The position numbers were made by a program, and so were the translations under genes. Positions 9,805 through 20,694 of a DNA stretch of 64,000 nucleotides are shown here, in pieces; position 1 is the stretch's first letter, and the number at the start of each line of letters is the position of its first letter. Source of the DNA: Skeletonema tropicum (lineage: Eukaryota; Bacillariophyta; Thalassiosirophyceae; Thalassiosirales; Thalassiosiraceae). A model generated the notes under the pieces. That model was not told the DNA's origin, did not search any database, and saw only the letters and a list, made by a program, of their open reading frames with translations. The stretch lies in contig CM074140.1 of NCBI GenBank assembly GCA_037178625.1, positions 992,001-1,056,000 of the forward strand. Reading direction: 5' to 3'.

Positions 9805-11601
9805 TCATACGTGCCCACTCACTCTGGAGAAGGTCTTGAATGCCCCGCTCAAGTTTTCTACCTTAGCCGATTGACTTTGCATCAAAATACGACAGGCGTA
9901 ATAGGCTCTCTGACCTGATGCGCAGGACACGATGATCCTTTCTGTATCTGCTGGGATCTCTCCCACTCGAGCTCTAAGGTTGTCCAATGGAATGTTAATT
10001 ATCTTGGCGTCGCAACCTTCGATTAGAGGCCCACTCTTCTTAATCTCGCCAGGATTACGGACATCAAGAATCACAACACCGGGCAACGAAGCAGCTCTCT
10101 TCAATTCCTTCCAATCAACTTGTTCCACCAAGCCTTGAAGCACATTCGTTGCAGCCATTCCAGCGATATTGACCGGATCTTTAGCACTACCTACCGGAGG
10201 AGCGTAGCAAAGCTCAAGCTCTGAAAGGTCTTCGACAGTCATGTTACCCTGCATCGCTGTGCTGATGACATCGATCCTCTTCTCCACACCCTCCTCTCCA
10301 ACTGCTTGTGCGCCCCAGATCTGACCTGTTCTGGGATGAAATAACAGCTTCAAGTTGACAGACTTTGCTCCGGGGAAGTACCCAGCGTGTGAGCCTGGGT
10401 GCACATGAATCGACGCAAACGGTAGCTGCTTAGCGGAAAGCATCTTTTCGTTCATACCAACACATGCGCCGATCAACCCAAAGACCCTTACTACCGATGC
10501 AGCATAGGTGCCTTTGAATCTTCGCATTTTCTGTCCGAAGATATTGTCGGCAATCAGACGCCCTTGGCGGTTCGCTGGACCTGCAAGTGGAACAGCCCAT
10601 TTGTCTCCGTTGCCAACGATTGGATTTAATACCTCAATTGCATCTCCAGCGGCCCAGACTGAAGACTTGTTTGTCTGGAGATAGTCATTCACAACAATGT
10701 GACCACGAGGTGTGCATTCGATTCCTGCCTCTGCAACCACTCTTGTATCTGGTCTCACACCCATGCCAAGGATGGTTATCTGAGCTGGTGGGAGCAGCTT
10801 GCCAGATCTCAGCTTGACTACTGTGCTGGGATCATCTTCGTCTTCATTACCATTGAGTGGCAAGAACTCCTGGATACCATCACCAGTCACCACGTTGACA
10901 CCCTTTGCCTTCAAGTCATCTTCAATGATTGCCGCCATCTCTTCATCCAGTGCGCCCCCCAGCACTCGCGGCATCATCTCAACGGCACTTACTTGAAGTC
11001 CTCTCCTCATTAACTGTTCTACCATTTCCAGTCCAATGAATCCAGCCCCAGCCACCACAGCGTGCATGTTGGTCTCATATTGTGAGCAACTGGTACATTT
11101 TTGTGGCAAGTCATCCAACCACTCGACTATTGCATCCATATCCTGTAGATTACGTAAAGCAAAGAGTCCTTTTCTCGTAATTCCAGGAATTGGAGGTTTC
11201 AAAGGCTCGGATCCGACTGCAAGAATCAATTCATCATAATGAATGGTGGATTGGGAGCCAGGCTGCATTTCATCGGTAGCGGTCACTATCTTGTTTTCTG
11301 TGTCTATGTTAATCACTCTGGTATTCACATGCACATCAATATTGAAGCGCTTCCGCAAGGATTCAGGCGTTTGCACCGCCATTTGATTGCGATCTTGTAT
11401 CTCCCCACCGATATAGTAAGGCATCCCACAGGATGCAAAACTCACATCAGGTCCACTCTGAAGCAAGACAATCTCAGAAGTCTCGTCCAATCTACGCGCA
11501 CGTGCTGCGGCGCTTGCGCCTCCTGCCACACCACCTATGATGACCAACTTGATGCCCTGCTTGGGCCCAGCCTCATTTCCCCAACTGTTATTAAGATTCA
11601 T
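9805..11601 (-). CDS. CoA-disulfide reductase-like flavoprotein fused to a rhodanese domain
   Basis: Single-exon gene of 598 residues from ATG 11601. The N terminus has the FAD-binding signature VIIGGVAGGASAAARA (residues 20-35). The motif SFASCGMPYYIGG (Cys58) is the single redox Cys of CoA-disulfide reductases and related NADH oxidases/peroxidases. A second nucleotide-binding Gly motif (AGAGFIGLEM) and the VWAAGDAIEV FAD motif follow. The last 100 residues form a rhodanese domain with VVILDVRNPGE and the active-site loop SCASGQRAYYA. This fusion is known in bacteria, where it reduces CoA disulfides or persulfides. No clear targeting peptide is seen. Gene order is convergent with the hydroxylase (99 bp apart). 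Lack of introns and the bacterial architecture would fit horizontal acquisition, which is inference. Confidence 0.88.
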   Translation of the reverse strand: MNLNNSWGNEAGPKQGIKLVIIGGVAGGASAAARARRLDETSEIVLLQSGPDVSFASCGMPYYIGGEIQDRNQMAVQTPESLRKRFNIDVHVNTRVINIDTENKIVTATDEMQPGSQSTIHYDELILAVGSEPLKPPIPGITRKGLFALRNLQDMDAIVEWLDDLPQKCTSCSQYETNMHAVVAGAGFIGLEMVEQLMRRGLQVSAVEMMPRVLGGALDEEMAAIIEDDLKAKGVNVVTGDGIQEFLPLNGNEDEDDPSTVVKLRSGKLLPPAQITILGMGVRPDTRVVAEAGIECTPRGHIVVNDYLQTNKSSVWAAGDAIEVLNPIVGNGDKWAVPLAGPANRQGRLIADNIFGQKMRRFKGTYAASVVRVFGLIGACVGMNEKMLSAKQLPFASIHVHPGSHAGYFPGAKSVNLKLLFHPRTGQIWGAQAVGEEGVEKRIDVISTAMQGNMTVEDLSELELCYAPPVGSAKDPVNIAGMAATNVLQGLVEQVDWKELKRAASLPGVVILDVRNPGEIKKSGPLIEGCDAKIINIPLDNLRARVGEIPADTERIIVSCASGQRAYYACRILMQSQSAKVENLSGAFKTFSRVSGHV

Positions 11602-11939
11602 AATGTTTAGTGTATGGTTACTCTTTTGTTCTATCGTTCGATTTTATGAGCCCGATGCATCGCGACTCACGACAAAAATCAAGCAATCGGCATTTTGAGG
11701 AAAAAATGAGAACTCCTTTGAATGATGAGAACTCTGAAAGTCCGATCGATATTTCTCCACTTCCCCGAAATGTCCGATTCTCCGAAAAGCCGAAGACCGA
11801 CCGCCCGAGATCCGAGATGACCCGCTGGCTGCCGTGGGCCGTGGGCTGTGTGAAGGTGGTCGGTTTTTGTGAGTCATGAGTCATGAGACATGACGAGTCA
11901 TGAGTGAGGTCACCAGCCCCTACACATCTACCAACAACC

Positions 11940-13430
11940 ATGCCAAGCAACGCCAATAGCTTGCTACAATCCAAGCACCAAGCTAGGACGACACCAGCAG
12001 TCTTCTCATGCCCAGCAATAAGTTGGAGTTGGTCATTCTTTAGCCTACCTGCAGCTGCCCTCTACTCCATCGATGTTACATCAAGAACAATCATATCAAT
12101 TGCTCCAAAATCAAAATCATTCTTTTTCATTCTAATTCTACTGGCCACTTCCAACACAACCGCATACACATCTCCACACAGAAGAAGCGCTTACACATCT
12201 CCACACAGTAGAAGAGGTGAATCAGTATCAACCATTATTAGAATGTCCTCGAAAACATCAGTGCAATCATCTTCTTCCGATACAACGAGTTCATCTTCCT
12301 CCTCTGTTACAAAGAGTGCTAGTGCTTCAAGAATCGTAACTAAGATGAAAAGCAATAATGTGAGATGGGCTATCCGCGGCATTGCAGGAGAGTTATGGCA
12401 CAACGTCTTCATACGCCAGATAAGGCGTGCTCGAAAGTTTCTGGGCACCAAGAAACAGAAGAGGGCCAGCCTGCCGAGAAAGAACGAAACTGCAATCGTC
12501 ACTGGCGCTACTGGCGGCATTGGTTCTAAAATGGCGCATGAGTTGGCTTTCCGGGGGTATGATGTAATCATAGCGGCTCGAAATGTCGAGCTTGGCCAAA
12601 AGTTAGTGTTAGATATAGAACGAGAATTAGAAAAGTCTAGCAGCACGACCAAAGTGGTAGAACCAAAACCAACCATCTCATTCATGGAGTACCACGCTGA
12701 TAAGCACCTCAGTGCTCTGGATGTTGCCTCAAATTTGGCAGTCCTCAACGAAACTTCACCAGTCACCTGTTTGATCAACAACGCGGGAATTATGGGAAAG
12801 TCAGAACAGCTATCGATGAGGGTGAACCTGCTTGGTCCTGTAACACTTACTTTGGCTTTGCTTCCAATGTTGATGAAAAATTGCAATAAAGAAAGCAGCG
12901 TGGTCAAAATTATCAATGTGTCAAGCTCAGCCCACTTGCGTGCTACTGGTGTATTTGCTCAGGAAAATCTAAGCAGTTCAAGCAAGTCGCTAATGAATAT
13001 CTTTCCAGATACTCCTGATGAAGATTTGTCGACATACGCCAAATCAAAGTTAGCCCTGTTACAATTCTCGACTCTACTTCGGCACACATTGCCAAAGAAT
13101 AAAGGATTACAAGTATTTGACGCACACCCGGGCTTGGTTTGGACACCTCTTTTGAGGAATCATATCGGAGACAAGGCTACTAATACTTTGCAAAAGACTG
13201 GTTTGGCACGTTTGATATACAAAAGTCCAACTGAGGGATCGCAAGCACTTCTTGCTGCTTTGGATCACCCTGCTGGGACTATTAGCGAGGAGCAATTGTA
13301 TTTCGTAAATGGACAACCGGGAGGCTACGCATCGCCAGAGAGCAGAGATCTGAAGCAATCACAGCAACTTTTGGACAGACTGATTGCCCCTGAGTTAGAA
13401 GGAATAGTACAACTGCCAGATGGATGGTAG
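11940..13430 (+). CDS. Short-chain dehydrogenase/reductase (RDH/protochlorophyllide-reductase-like)
   Basis: The first in-frame ATG is 11940, giving 496 residues in one exon. The Rossmann core starts near residue 180 with ETAIVTGATGGIGSKMAHEL (TGxxxGIG cofactor loop). It continues with LINNAGIM (NNAG), a catalytic Ser in VSSSAHL, and YAKSK (YxxxK). This places it in the classical/extended SDRs related to retinol dehydrogenases and light-dependent protochlorophyllide reductase. The N-terminal 180 residues are Ser/Thr-rich with two hydrophobic stretches (SWSFFSLPAAALYS and FFFILILLATSN), then TAYTSPH. This may be an organelle-targeting region, but it is unusually long and the true start may lie further in. 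Substrate unknown. Confidence 0.8.
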   Translation: MPSNANSLLQSKHQARTTPAVFSCPAISWSWSFFSLPAAALYSIDVTSRTIISIAPKSKSFFFILILLATSNTTAYTSPHRRSAYTSPHSRRGESVSTIIRMSSKTSVQSSSSDTTSSSSSSVTKSASASRIVTKMKSNNVRWAIRGIAGELWHNVFIRQIRRARKFLGTKKQKRASLPRKNETAIVTGATGGIGSKMAHELAFRGYDVIIAARNVELGQKLVLDIERELEKSSSTTKVVEPKPTISFMEYHADKHLSALDVASNLAVLNETSPVTCLINNAGIMGKSEQLSMRVNLLGPVTLTLALLPMLMKNCNKESSVVKIINVSSSAHLRATGVFAQENLSSSSKSLMNIFPDTPDEDLSTYAKSKLALLQFSTLLRHTLPKNKGLQVFDAHPGLVWTPLLRNHIGDKATNTLQKTGLARLIYKSPTEGSQALLAALDHPAGTISEEQLYFVNGQPGGYASPESRDLKQSQQLLDRLIAPELEGIVQLPDGW

Positions 13431-13460
13431 ATGATTAGTTGATAAATTCAAAAGCTTTGC

Positions 13461-14829
13461 TTAACTTATCTCTTGACACAAAAACACCTGATCTTCTGCA
13501 GCGTTCACCTGTTCTTCTGTAACTAGCAACCCATTTTGAGCTTCATTCTTGACCCCTACATGCTCATGACGGAATGATTTACAACATCCAGCAACACCGC
13601 AGTCATATCTCTCTTCCTCCAATCCTCCATCTCCCAACTTGTTCAATTTCATCATGTTTTCAAGCAATGCTGTCTCCTCTGGACGGATTCGACAAATCTC
13701 ATCCACAGATGGAGGAGTTTCAACAAGCACTCCTGCACGATCTAACCATTGTTCCACTACCCTCGTTTCCAAGTCTGTAGACGAGAAGAAATCATTCAGA
13801 CCCGCGTTCCAAGCCACAACCTTCCCTTCTCTCACTGCCAGCAGCATTGGTAAATCTCCTTTTTTCCATGCATCATCGCCCTTATTGCCATCCGCATACA
13901 GCACAGAAGTCACACCAATACCACGAACAAATTTCGTTCCGAGGTATTTGCTTGCAATCCTCTCCAAATACAAATCCAAAGCTACCGACCGCGGAGAGAA
14001 TGCATCAAATAAGTGTATCACCGACCCCTTCGGACGGACAACATCTCTCATGGAATCTGTGCCATATCCAGCTGCTGAGAAGACACGCTGTGGATGCATT
14101 TGACGATGCACTCCATATCCGTGCCATTGCAGTGCTTCCACTCGTCGTGCCAAGTCTTCGAGTTCAGCACGGCGTTGGGTTTCGTATTCGGAGGATAGAC
14201 CTGGGACATCATCATCAAGAAGATAGTCAAATTCGCTATCATCACTACTGCTGTCGTCATCATCATCATTGTCATCATCACGGTAATAATTGTCACTTGA
14301 ATTTCGTTCCTGTTCAACAATAGATGCATTAACTTCTCCATCCTCATTGATATTGGCCATCAACTCTTCCTTTGCAGCCGCCAACAATTCATAATCCCCA
14401 CCATCAGTATTAGGATCATAACAGCAGCGACAGCCACTCCCAAAACTAAGTCCATGCACAAGATTGAATGTTCGGAATGCAGCACCACTACTGCCTAGTG
14501 TGTTGAATTGCCGACGTTCATTTTCAGCTTGTGCTACACGATCATGTGCACGAAGTGTGCTTTCGACTGCACTTTGCTTTCGGTTTGTTTCAATCTATAA
14601 TGAGCACAATTACATAAGCATGAGGTATAGTAATCGATATATTATGCGCACAAGCGTTTGTGTGAGAAACAAAAAAGTGGATAGAATGCGAACTGACTTC
14701 TTATCTGCTACATACCTCTCTCTGACAGCAGCTATCAAAAGTTGGATCAATTGCAGCGGTGGACTCATCGATGTGGACAGGGGCACCGACGCCCTCAAAC
14801 ATTTGTTTGCCTGCTACTGCGGATGTCAT
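13461..14829 (-). CDS. Phosducin-like / TXNDC9-type thioredoxin-fold protein, 2 exons
   Basis: Exon 1 is 14829-14716 (38 codons, ATG at 14829, MTSAVAGKQM). The intron is 14715-14595, 121 bp, GT..AG. Exon 2 is 14594-13461. The joined frame gives 415 residues. The central region has an acidic tract. It is followed by LEDLARRVEALQWHGYGVHR and a thioredoxin-fold stretch (VIHLFDAFSPRSVALDLYLE, SKYLGTKFVRGIGV, LPMLLAVREGKVVAW) typical of phosducin-like and TXNDC9 proteins. The redox CxxC is absent, as in those families, which help the CCT chaperonin fold actin, tubulin or G-beta. That function is inferred. It is convergent with the SDR gene (30 bp) and divergent from CSN3. Confidence 0.8.
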
Positions 14830-15143
14830 TGTCGGTGGGAAGGAAACATAAATTATGGAGTTTTGGGCGATGCGTGGGAGAGAGTGGGAGTGGGATCGGG
14901 GGGCTGTTTTTGTTGATAATAGGTTTTCCCCCCTGGTTTAACTTCGATAGCGAGGAATATCATACTACTTGTTTCATAACGGGCGTAGATTAAGGTCGCA
15001 TTACCCCAAGCCCTCGTTCAAGCCCTCCGCTTTTGTAGACATCGGGCAAAAATGAAAATGAAAATCCAACAAAATCCGCAATAGTACGCAGTATCCTTCA
15101 GCCGTGCGTGTATCATAATAAGTTGATATCATCCATAACAACC

Positions 15144-17358
15144 ATGTCAGAAGTGGAAGCAAACGAAGCTGTTGCAGATGCCAATGAGGCCAACATAGTC
15201 GCCGACAATGTCGCAGCGGCGCCTCCAGTTGTTCCTCCCGCCGCAGAAGCAGAAGCCGCAGCAGGTGGTGGCAACGCCGCTGCTGGTCCCGTCGACAATA
15301 CAATGTTCGATCTATCCCCCTATTTCAATACTCTTATTGATACCCTCCATCGCAGTAACGACACTGTCCAAAATGCTGCAGCTGCTGCAGGAGGCACGAA
15401 CAACAACAATCACGCCCTGCAATTACGATCAATTTTGGTCTCCCTTTTATGGAATGGAGCGGAGCAAATAGCAACTGCGGCAAATGCCACCTCCTTTGGT
15501 CAACAATCCCAAGGAGGACTGGGAGCAACAACCTTTGCAGTGGATATTATTGGTGGACAAAGTAGTAGTGACAATGACAACGCTCCTGCTGCTGCTGCTA
15601 TTGCATCATTTTTCCCATCAAAATTTGCAGCAGTGTATCTTTACGCGGTGGCTCAAAATATTGTTGCGTTGGAAGACATTGTGCTGCGTGAAGCATCGGC
15701 ATCTAGTCAGGGATTAGAGATGGATTTGGGGGATGGGGGGATTTCCACGACGCAGGTTGTTGAAATTGTTAGGGTAAGTGTTGTGTGTGTAATTTTTAGT
15801 GGAAACTTTGCGTGTGGCTATGATGTTTTGGTTTAGCTAATATATGTTGCCCCTATTTTCTACCACAATTGATAACCAATTATAGGCTGCTAGCATTGCA
15901 GCAATATGTTGCAGTTCTCGCGACATGATTTCCAAAACTGGCATTTTGCCCGCGCTCGCCCACCTCATTGATAGCACCGGATCGAGATCAGGTGGTTTCG
16001 CCAGACTCATTGCCATTACGGAAAGCATGGCATCCAAAACAGCAGCAGTCGAAAGAGGAGGCCCGCACAGTCTCACTCCATTCCATCCGGAATTCCTTCA
16101 AATCAGTCTTTTGGCAGGACAATACCATTACGCTCAAACATTTTTACAATCCCATCCTGTTAGCAATATGACGTTAGATTTTCCGCATCATTTTAGACTT
16201 CACCCCACCATGTATTTGAGATATCACTACTACGCGGGTCTTGTTCACATTGGATGTGATGATTGGAACTCGTCATTGGATTCATTTTATCTTTGTCTGA
16301 CCATCCCGTGCCAGGCTGTGAGTGCTATCAGCATTGCTGCGCGGAAGAAGAGTTTGCTGGTCGAGTGTATTTTGTTAGAGGCAGAAGAGTTGGATAAACA
16401 CTCGGGAAGTGATGGGAAGATGTCGGGGAGGAGAATTGCAATAGAAAATAGGGTTTTGGGTGTCCCTAGTGCCGCAAGTCAGGTGCTTGCGAGATACATG
16501 GCCAAATCTTCCAATCGTGTCGGTGGGGGCGATGATGACTATGGTGAAAGTGTATTGGCAGCAGCGCTTGCGGGCGCGGAAACGTCTGAGCAATCAAACA
16601 GAGACCGTGGTGGCCCTACACGAAGGAAGGCGAATCGAGCTGCTTCCACTATAACGTCTGATGTTGGCGACGACGGAGGAGCAGGAGAAGGTCGAAAGGC
16701 AAACAGCTACAGCTCTCAGTTGGGACGCTACCACGAACTGGTTTCGACCTACATTTCTGGCAATGCTAGTCACTATGCAACTTTGCTAACAGAAATGACT
16801 GCATTGCTCCGTACCGATGGAAACTGGGGCCTTGCCAAGCGCTTGGAGGGGCGGCTAGTGTACCGAGCAGTGCGCAAAAAGGCATCAGTTTACTCTGTGA
16901 CTCGTATGAGTGATTTGGAGGAGGCATTGCAAAACGTGTCCTCTAGTCTTGGTTCGACTTCTGGAGGAGAGATTGGAACTCGTCGCATTGAAGACCTGCT
17001 CATGGGCATGGCTGCATGCGACTGGGAAGATCCCCTTGTGGCTGATCCATTTGTCGCCAAGATGGATCATTCCACTAGCATGGTCTCATTTCAGGATGAC
17101 GATCCCGGTAATCACAGTGCAGCCAATGAGGAATTAGAGAAAGATCTAGCCCACAGATTGTCATCATGTGTCGCGTTAGCCGAACGTATTCGCCAATTGG
17201 ATATTGGATTGACTACAACTACCAAATACCAACAGCACGAGAAGAAGCAAAACATGATGAGGAAGGATCTTCAGTCCTTGGCGCAGGGACAGGGAGTTGC
17301 AGATCTTGGTCAGCATGCAATGGATATTAGCTCTGGCTCAGACTTTTTCAACCCCTGA
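15144..17358 (+). CDS. CSN3: COP9 signalosome subunit 3 (CSN3), 2 exons
   Basis: Start ATG 15144 (ACCATGTC context). Exon 1 is 15144-15773, the intron 15774-15885 (112 bp, GTAAGT..TATAG), exon 2 15886-17358; 700 residues. The CSN3 signature is visible from about residue 270: LTPFHPEFLQISLLAGQYHY, then a segment with YLRYHYYAGLVHIG and a DSFYLCLTIP..AVSAISIAARKK run. The PCI-domain side has LGRYHELVSTYISGNASHY, LRTDGNWGLAKRLEGRLVYR and a VTRMSDLEEAL helix-turn region. CSN3 is a structural PCI subunit of the complex that removes NEDD8 from cullins. The N-terminal 40 residues are Ala/Glu-rich, and an Ala/Ser/Asp-rich insertion interrupts the middle. UBA3, which charges NEDD8, lies at 54.4-55.9 kb. 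Confidence 0.85.
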
Positions 17359-17525
17359 GCTGATCATAAAGTATAGAATTCACAATTTTCATACACACTC
17401 AACATAAATTTAGCTTGCTTATGAAAGAGATGCATCTACACAGCACACTCCAGCAAACCTACTATCTTTTCTTCAGAAATGAATGCGGATGTTATGTACT
17501 TTTGAACAGACCAAAATCATCACTC

Positions 17526-18750
17526 CTAATTTGCACTCTGAATCTTCTTCACTTTCTCGGCCAAAAACGCACCAATGTAAAAAGATGGCCACCACCGAAT
17601 GAGCACATTCTGGTAACCTGCTACAGCAAGGAGCATGGCCGGTCCTGGGCACAGACCCGCAATGCCCCATCCAAGGCCGAAAAGAGCTTCACCGATCATG
17701 AGGTTACGATCGATCACTTTACTTGTTGGCACACTGAACTTTCCTCCGTCTTTCTTTTGAGAAAGGGGGCATTCTAAAGCCTTGTCATTCTACAATGAGC
17801 ATTTCAGAGGAAGTAGAGTTAGAAAATGTTTCAAAGAGGTCAGCAGATGGTCAGCACAATACAAGAGAGATGGTACCCACCTTGATAACATTGAATCCTT
17901 TGACAAATTGATAGGAGAGAAAGCTAACCAGAAGACCACCACCCATGACGCAAGCAAGCGTCGGGTCCCAAGTTCCTTCTCTGAAAAGGCCTTTCAAATT
18001 CAAAAAGCCGTAAATCTTACTTGAAATTGTCATTCCCGAAGTCACTAATCCCATCGCAAACATAGCGGCACTGAAGATAGATGGAATGATCTTGCGTCTA
18101 TTGTTGGTGTACTCATCTTGTTCAGCTTTAGTTGCATTAGGTGAAGGTGATTTCCTGAGAAACCCCGAAATGGCCGACCCAGCTGCAAGTGATGCAATGA
18201 CAGTGCCGATTGTGATTGTTGTGTCCGTTGGAAGGTTGTTAATTACGGAATCATAGCTAGTTCTGAGGTAGGGATAGCCAGGGCAGGTTACAGAGCAAGC
18301 AGATGCGGAGATGATTCCAGTAGCCATGAATGACAAGACAGCAGTCAACGACCTTTTACTCATTCGAGCCAATCCACAAATACCGTGTCCAGTAGTGCAA
18401 CCATTGCCCAGTTTGGTCCCAAAGCCAACCAAGAAGCCACCGACGATGAAGGCCAGTGGCGAAGGAATTGGCATCGTTGAGTCTCCATAGCCCAATCGTT
18501 GGTCCTTCAGTGCATCCGGATCAATAACAGTAATGTAAATTCGCGTAGTCAATGCGAAAGCAGCCAAGAAGGAAAGCTTCCACTGCTGCGATGGGTCCGT
18601 GAGTGTCTTGACAGGCGCAACGACGAATGAAGACATTAGACCAGAAGCACCCAGGATGTCGCCATTGAATAGGAGGAGAGTTGCAGCAGATAGCCCGATG
18701 AGCGAACCTCCAATCAGCCCTGAAATGGGTGTGAAGTATTTAAGCGACAT
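17526..18750 (-). CDS. YeeE/YedE-family sulfur (thiosulfate) transporter, 2 exons
   Basis: ATG at 18750. Exon 1 is 18750-17881, the intron 17880-17790 (91 bp, GTGGGT..TGTAG), exon 2 17789-17526; joined, 377 residues. The protein is largely hydrophobic with about nine membrane segments. The family signatures are a KLGNGCTTGHGICGLARMSK motif in the first half and a matching GWGIAGLCPGPAML motif in the second, each with the conserved Cys implicated in thiosulfate relay in bacterial TsuA. The intron lies in a loop after VKGFNVIK. This bacterial-type transporter occurs in several microbial eukaryotes; the ligand here is inferred to be a sulfur oxyanion. It faces away from the transposon at 19.3 kb. 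Confidence 0.85.
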
Positions 18751-19296
18751 GTTGCGAATATCAATTGATAAAAGTACAGAGGAGTATTATTACTTCTTCA
18801 TAGTTCATTACTGAGTACTCCTTACTTAAGAGCTCAATTTGATGTGTCCATCATTTATCATTTTTTTTCACTAAGCACTAAGCACTGTTCGTCCGGTTTA
18901 ATGCGGTGAAAAAGTAAATCCAACCGGTGCAGCAATAAGTTTGTACCAATTCACACGTACAAATAAAGCTTCGGAAGAATAGAAAACCTCATAGAGACAC
19001 GGCAACTACCACGTACCTCGGTTTGGTTAGAGAAACTCCGTTCTCAGTTTAGAGGATCCCCAACTTCAACTAGATGAGAAAGAAACATGCATCTTAGCGC
19101 TCTGCGATTGCGGTAGATTCCCAAACTCTCCAAAATTAGCAGCTCTATGACGGAAAAACGGAGAATCTACTCCAACTTTAATTTGTACCTGCGCACCATC
19201 TGGCCTCACACTGCACAGATGACCGCCAATAACGAAAGGGACCCACAGCGGAGGCCTTGAAGTAGAGTTGAGAAGTAGGTACGTAACCGCGATAAG
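18751..19296. other. Intergenic, 5' flank of the YeeE-like gene
   Basis: About 546 bp with no supported gene. The upstream region of the minus-strand transporter is here; its right edge meets the terminal inverted repeat of the transposon. Nothing else was recognised. Confidence 0.5.
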
Positions 19297-20406
19297 TAGA
19301 GCGTCCTTAACTTATTACTTACGCAAAAAACTGAACGAAATGACGTCACTTGTGAGTTGTGGAATTTTTTGATGACGTTTTGCGTAAGTAAGACAAGAGA
19401 AATTGCTGATTTACTTACGCAAAATCGAATTTTTCCGTAAGTAAATAAGACCACTCTTTCACGTAGGAACTAATATATCTCTTTTTTGACATCAAGTAAA
19501 TACTTTGGCAACAGCCATGGTGAGCAAGTAAGTGCGGTCATTAGGCAAGTCTCGGCAGCAGTATTGACAGCAGCAATGAATATCTGCTCACGAACGTCAG
19601 CACGTACGTGAGCAGGTGGCAGTGGCGTGGCAGTGGCGTGGCTGCAGCCATGGAGTTGTGTGATGTTGCTACAACTTATTTCACATGCACCATGTCGTCC
19701 GAATCCGAAACAAATCCATCCACCGCCGCCACTGTCACTGCGGCTCCCGCTGCCCCGTTCCCTCCTGGGTTGCAGTCATTCTTAAAATGTCTACAACCTG
19801 GCCACACAGACTTACATGAAATGGCTGTATGTATGCTCATCGAAACTAGCCATACAGAAGTACTTAAAATTCCCAAGCGCGGTCAGGGAACCGGCGAAAA
19901 GTGGAAGGCTTTGATGACAACCTTCTTTGAGGGCCAACCTACTGGCGGTGAGCGTGATGGCAATGGACTTTTCCGTCATTATAGTAAGTGGAAATGCAAA
20001 AACCCCGCAACTGTGAAATTGAGAGTAATAATTAAGGGAATCGTTGATGAATTCAGTGGTGAAGAGTTCTCTGATCATCCATCCCCAGTGGTAACATTGG
20101 CAAGACAGCTTAAAGCAGATATGTGCGCAAGCGACGTGCGGGAGCACGTGTCATGATGGAGTGGTAATAGTAACGATAGTATTACTGGACCGACCACACC
20201 AGGAGGGCATGAGCGCCATGTCGAGTGGGCTCGGACGGCCGGAGAGAACGCCGCTGCAGTTCAAAAATTTTCAAAAAATGGTGGGAGAAATGGTGCCAGA
20301 ACTTTGGTGCCGGTTGGTCCAAAATTTGCGCGCTCCACAAGGTCACAAAAACGTCACAACTCATGCGAACCCAAATTTGCGTAAGTAATAAGTTAAGGAC
20401 GCTCTA
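19297..20406. mobile_element. TA-flanked DNA transposon with 29-bp terminal inverted repeats
   Basis: The left end GAGCGTCCTTAACTTATTAC continues to ACTTACGCAAA (19299-19327). It is perfectly inverted at the right end (20376-20404), where the complementary sequence starts TTTGCGTAAGTAATAAG. Both ends are bordered by TA, consistent with a Tc1/mariner-like TA target duplication. Subterminal copies of the inner motif ACTTACGCAAA occur at about 19382-19392 (inverted) and 19411-19425. Inside is one plus-strand open frame of unknown family and no recognisable DDE transposase, so it is probably non-autonomous. Length between the TA dinucleotides is about 1.1 kb. A short internal palindrome (GTAATAG..CTATTAC-like) lies near 20163-20185. 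Confidence 0.8.
19650..20156 (+). CDS. Unknown small protein encoded inside the TA-flanked transposon
   Basis: The first ATG is 19650 (168 residues); a second in-frame ATG at 19692 (context CACCATGTC, MSSESETN) may be the real start, giving 154 residues. The N terminus is Ser/Thr/Ala/Pro-rich. The rest looks globular, with a GTGEKWKALMTTFF segment and a FRHYSKWKCKNPATVKLRVI segment rich in basic and aromatic residues, which could bind DNA. I do not recognise the family. It lies between the inverted repeats and reads toward the right end. It could be an accessory or captured gene, or a remnant of the element's own protein. Confidence 0.45.
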   Translation: MELCDVATTYFTCTMSSESETNPSTAATVTAAPAAPFPPGLQSFLKCLQPGHTDLHEMAVCMLIETSHTEVLKIPKRGQGTGEKWKALMTTFFEGQPTGGERDGNGLFRHYSKWKCKNPATVKLRVIIKGIVDEFSGEEFSDHPSPVVTLARQLKADMCASDVREHVS

Positions 20407-20694
20407 GTACAACGAGTGGTACTTACATAAGTATCCCTCAAAACGGGTCCGCTTTACAAACAACTTCTCCGCTCAGCAAGGTCCCACAAAAGTTTTGCAA
20501 GCAAGCAGTGATCGTGAATTGCGCCATCAGGGCTACAGTGGCAGGCACCACTAACTCTCGACTCTCAACTCTCAACAGTCCGATCAATAATTATCCAAAA
20601 GATATACCAGCTGGCTGTGTCAGGAAGGTGTTTCAGCACTGCAAAGAAGACTATCATCTCGAGTCCCACACCATAAGTTTCATAAGTTCTCAAA

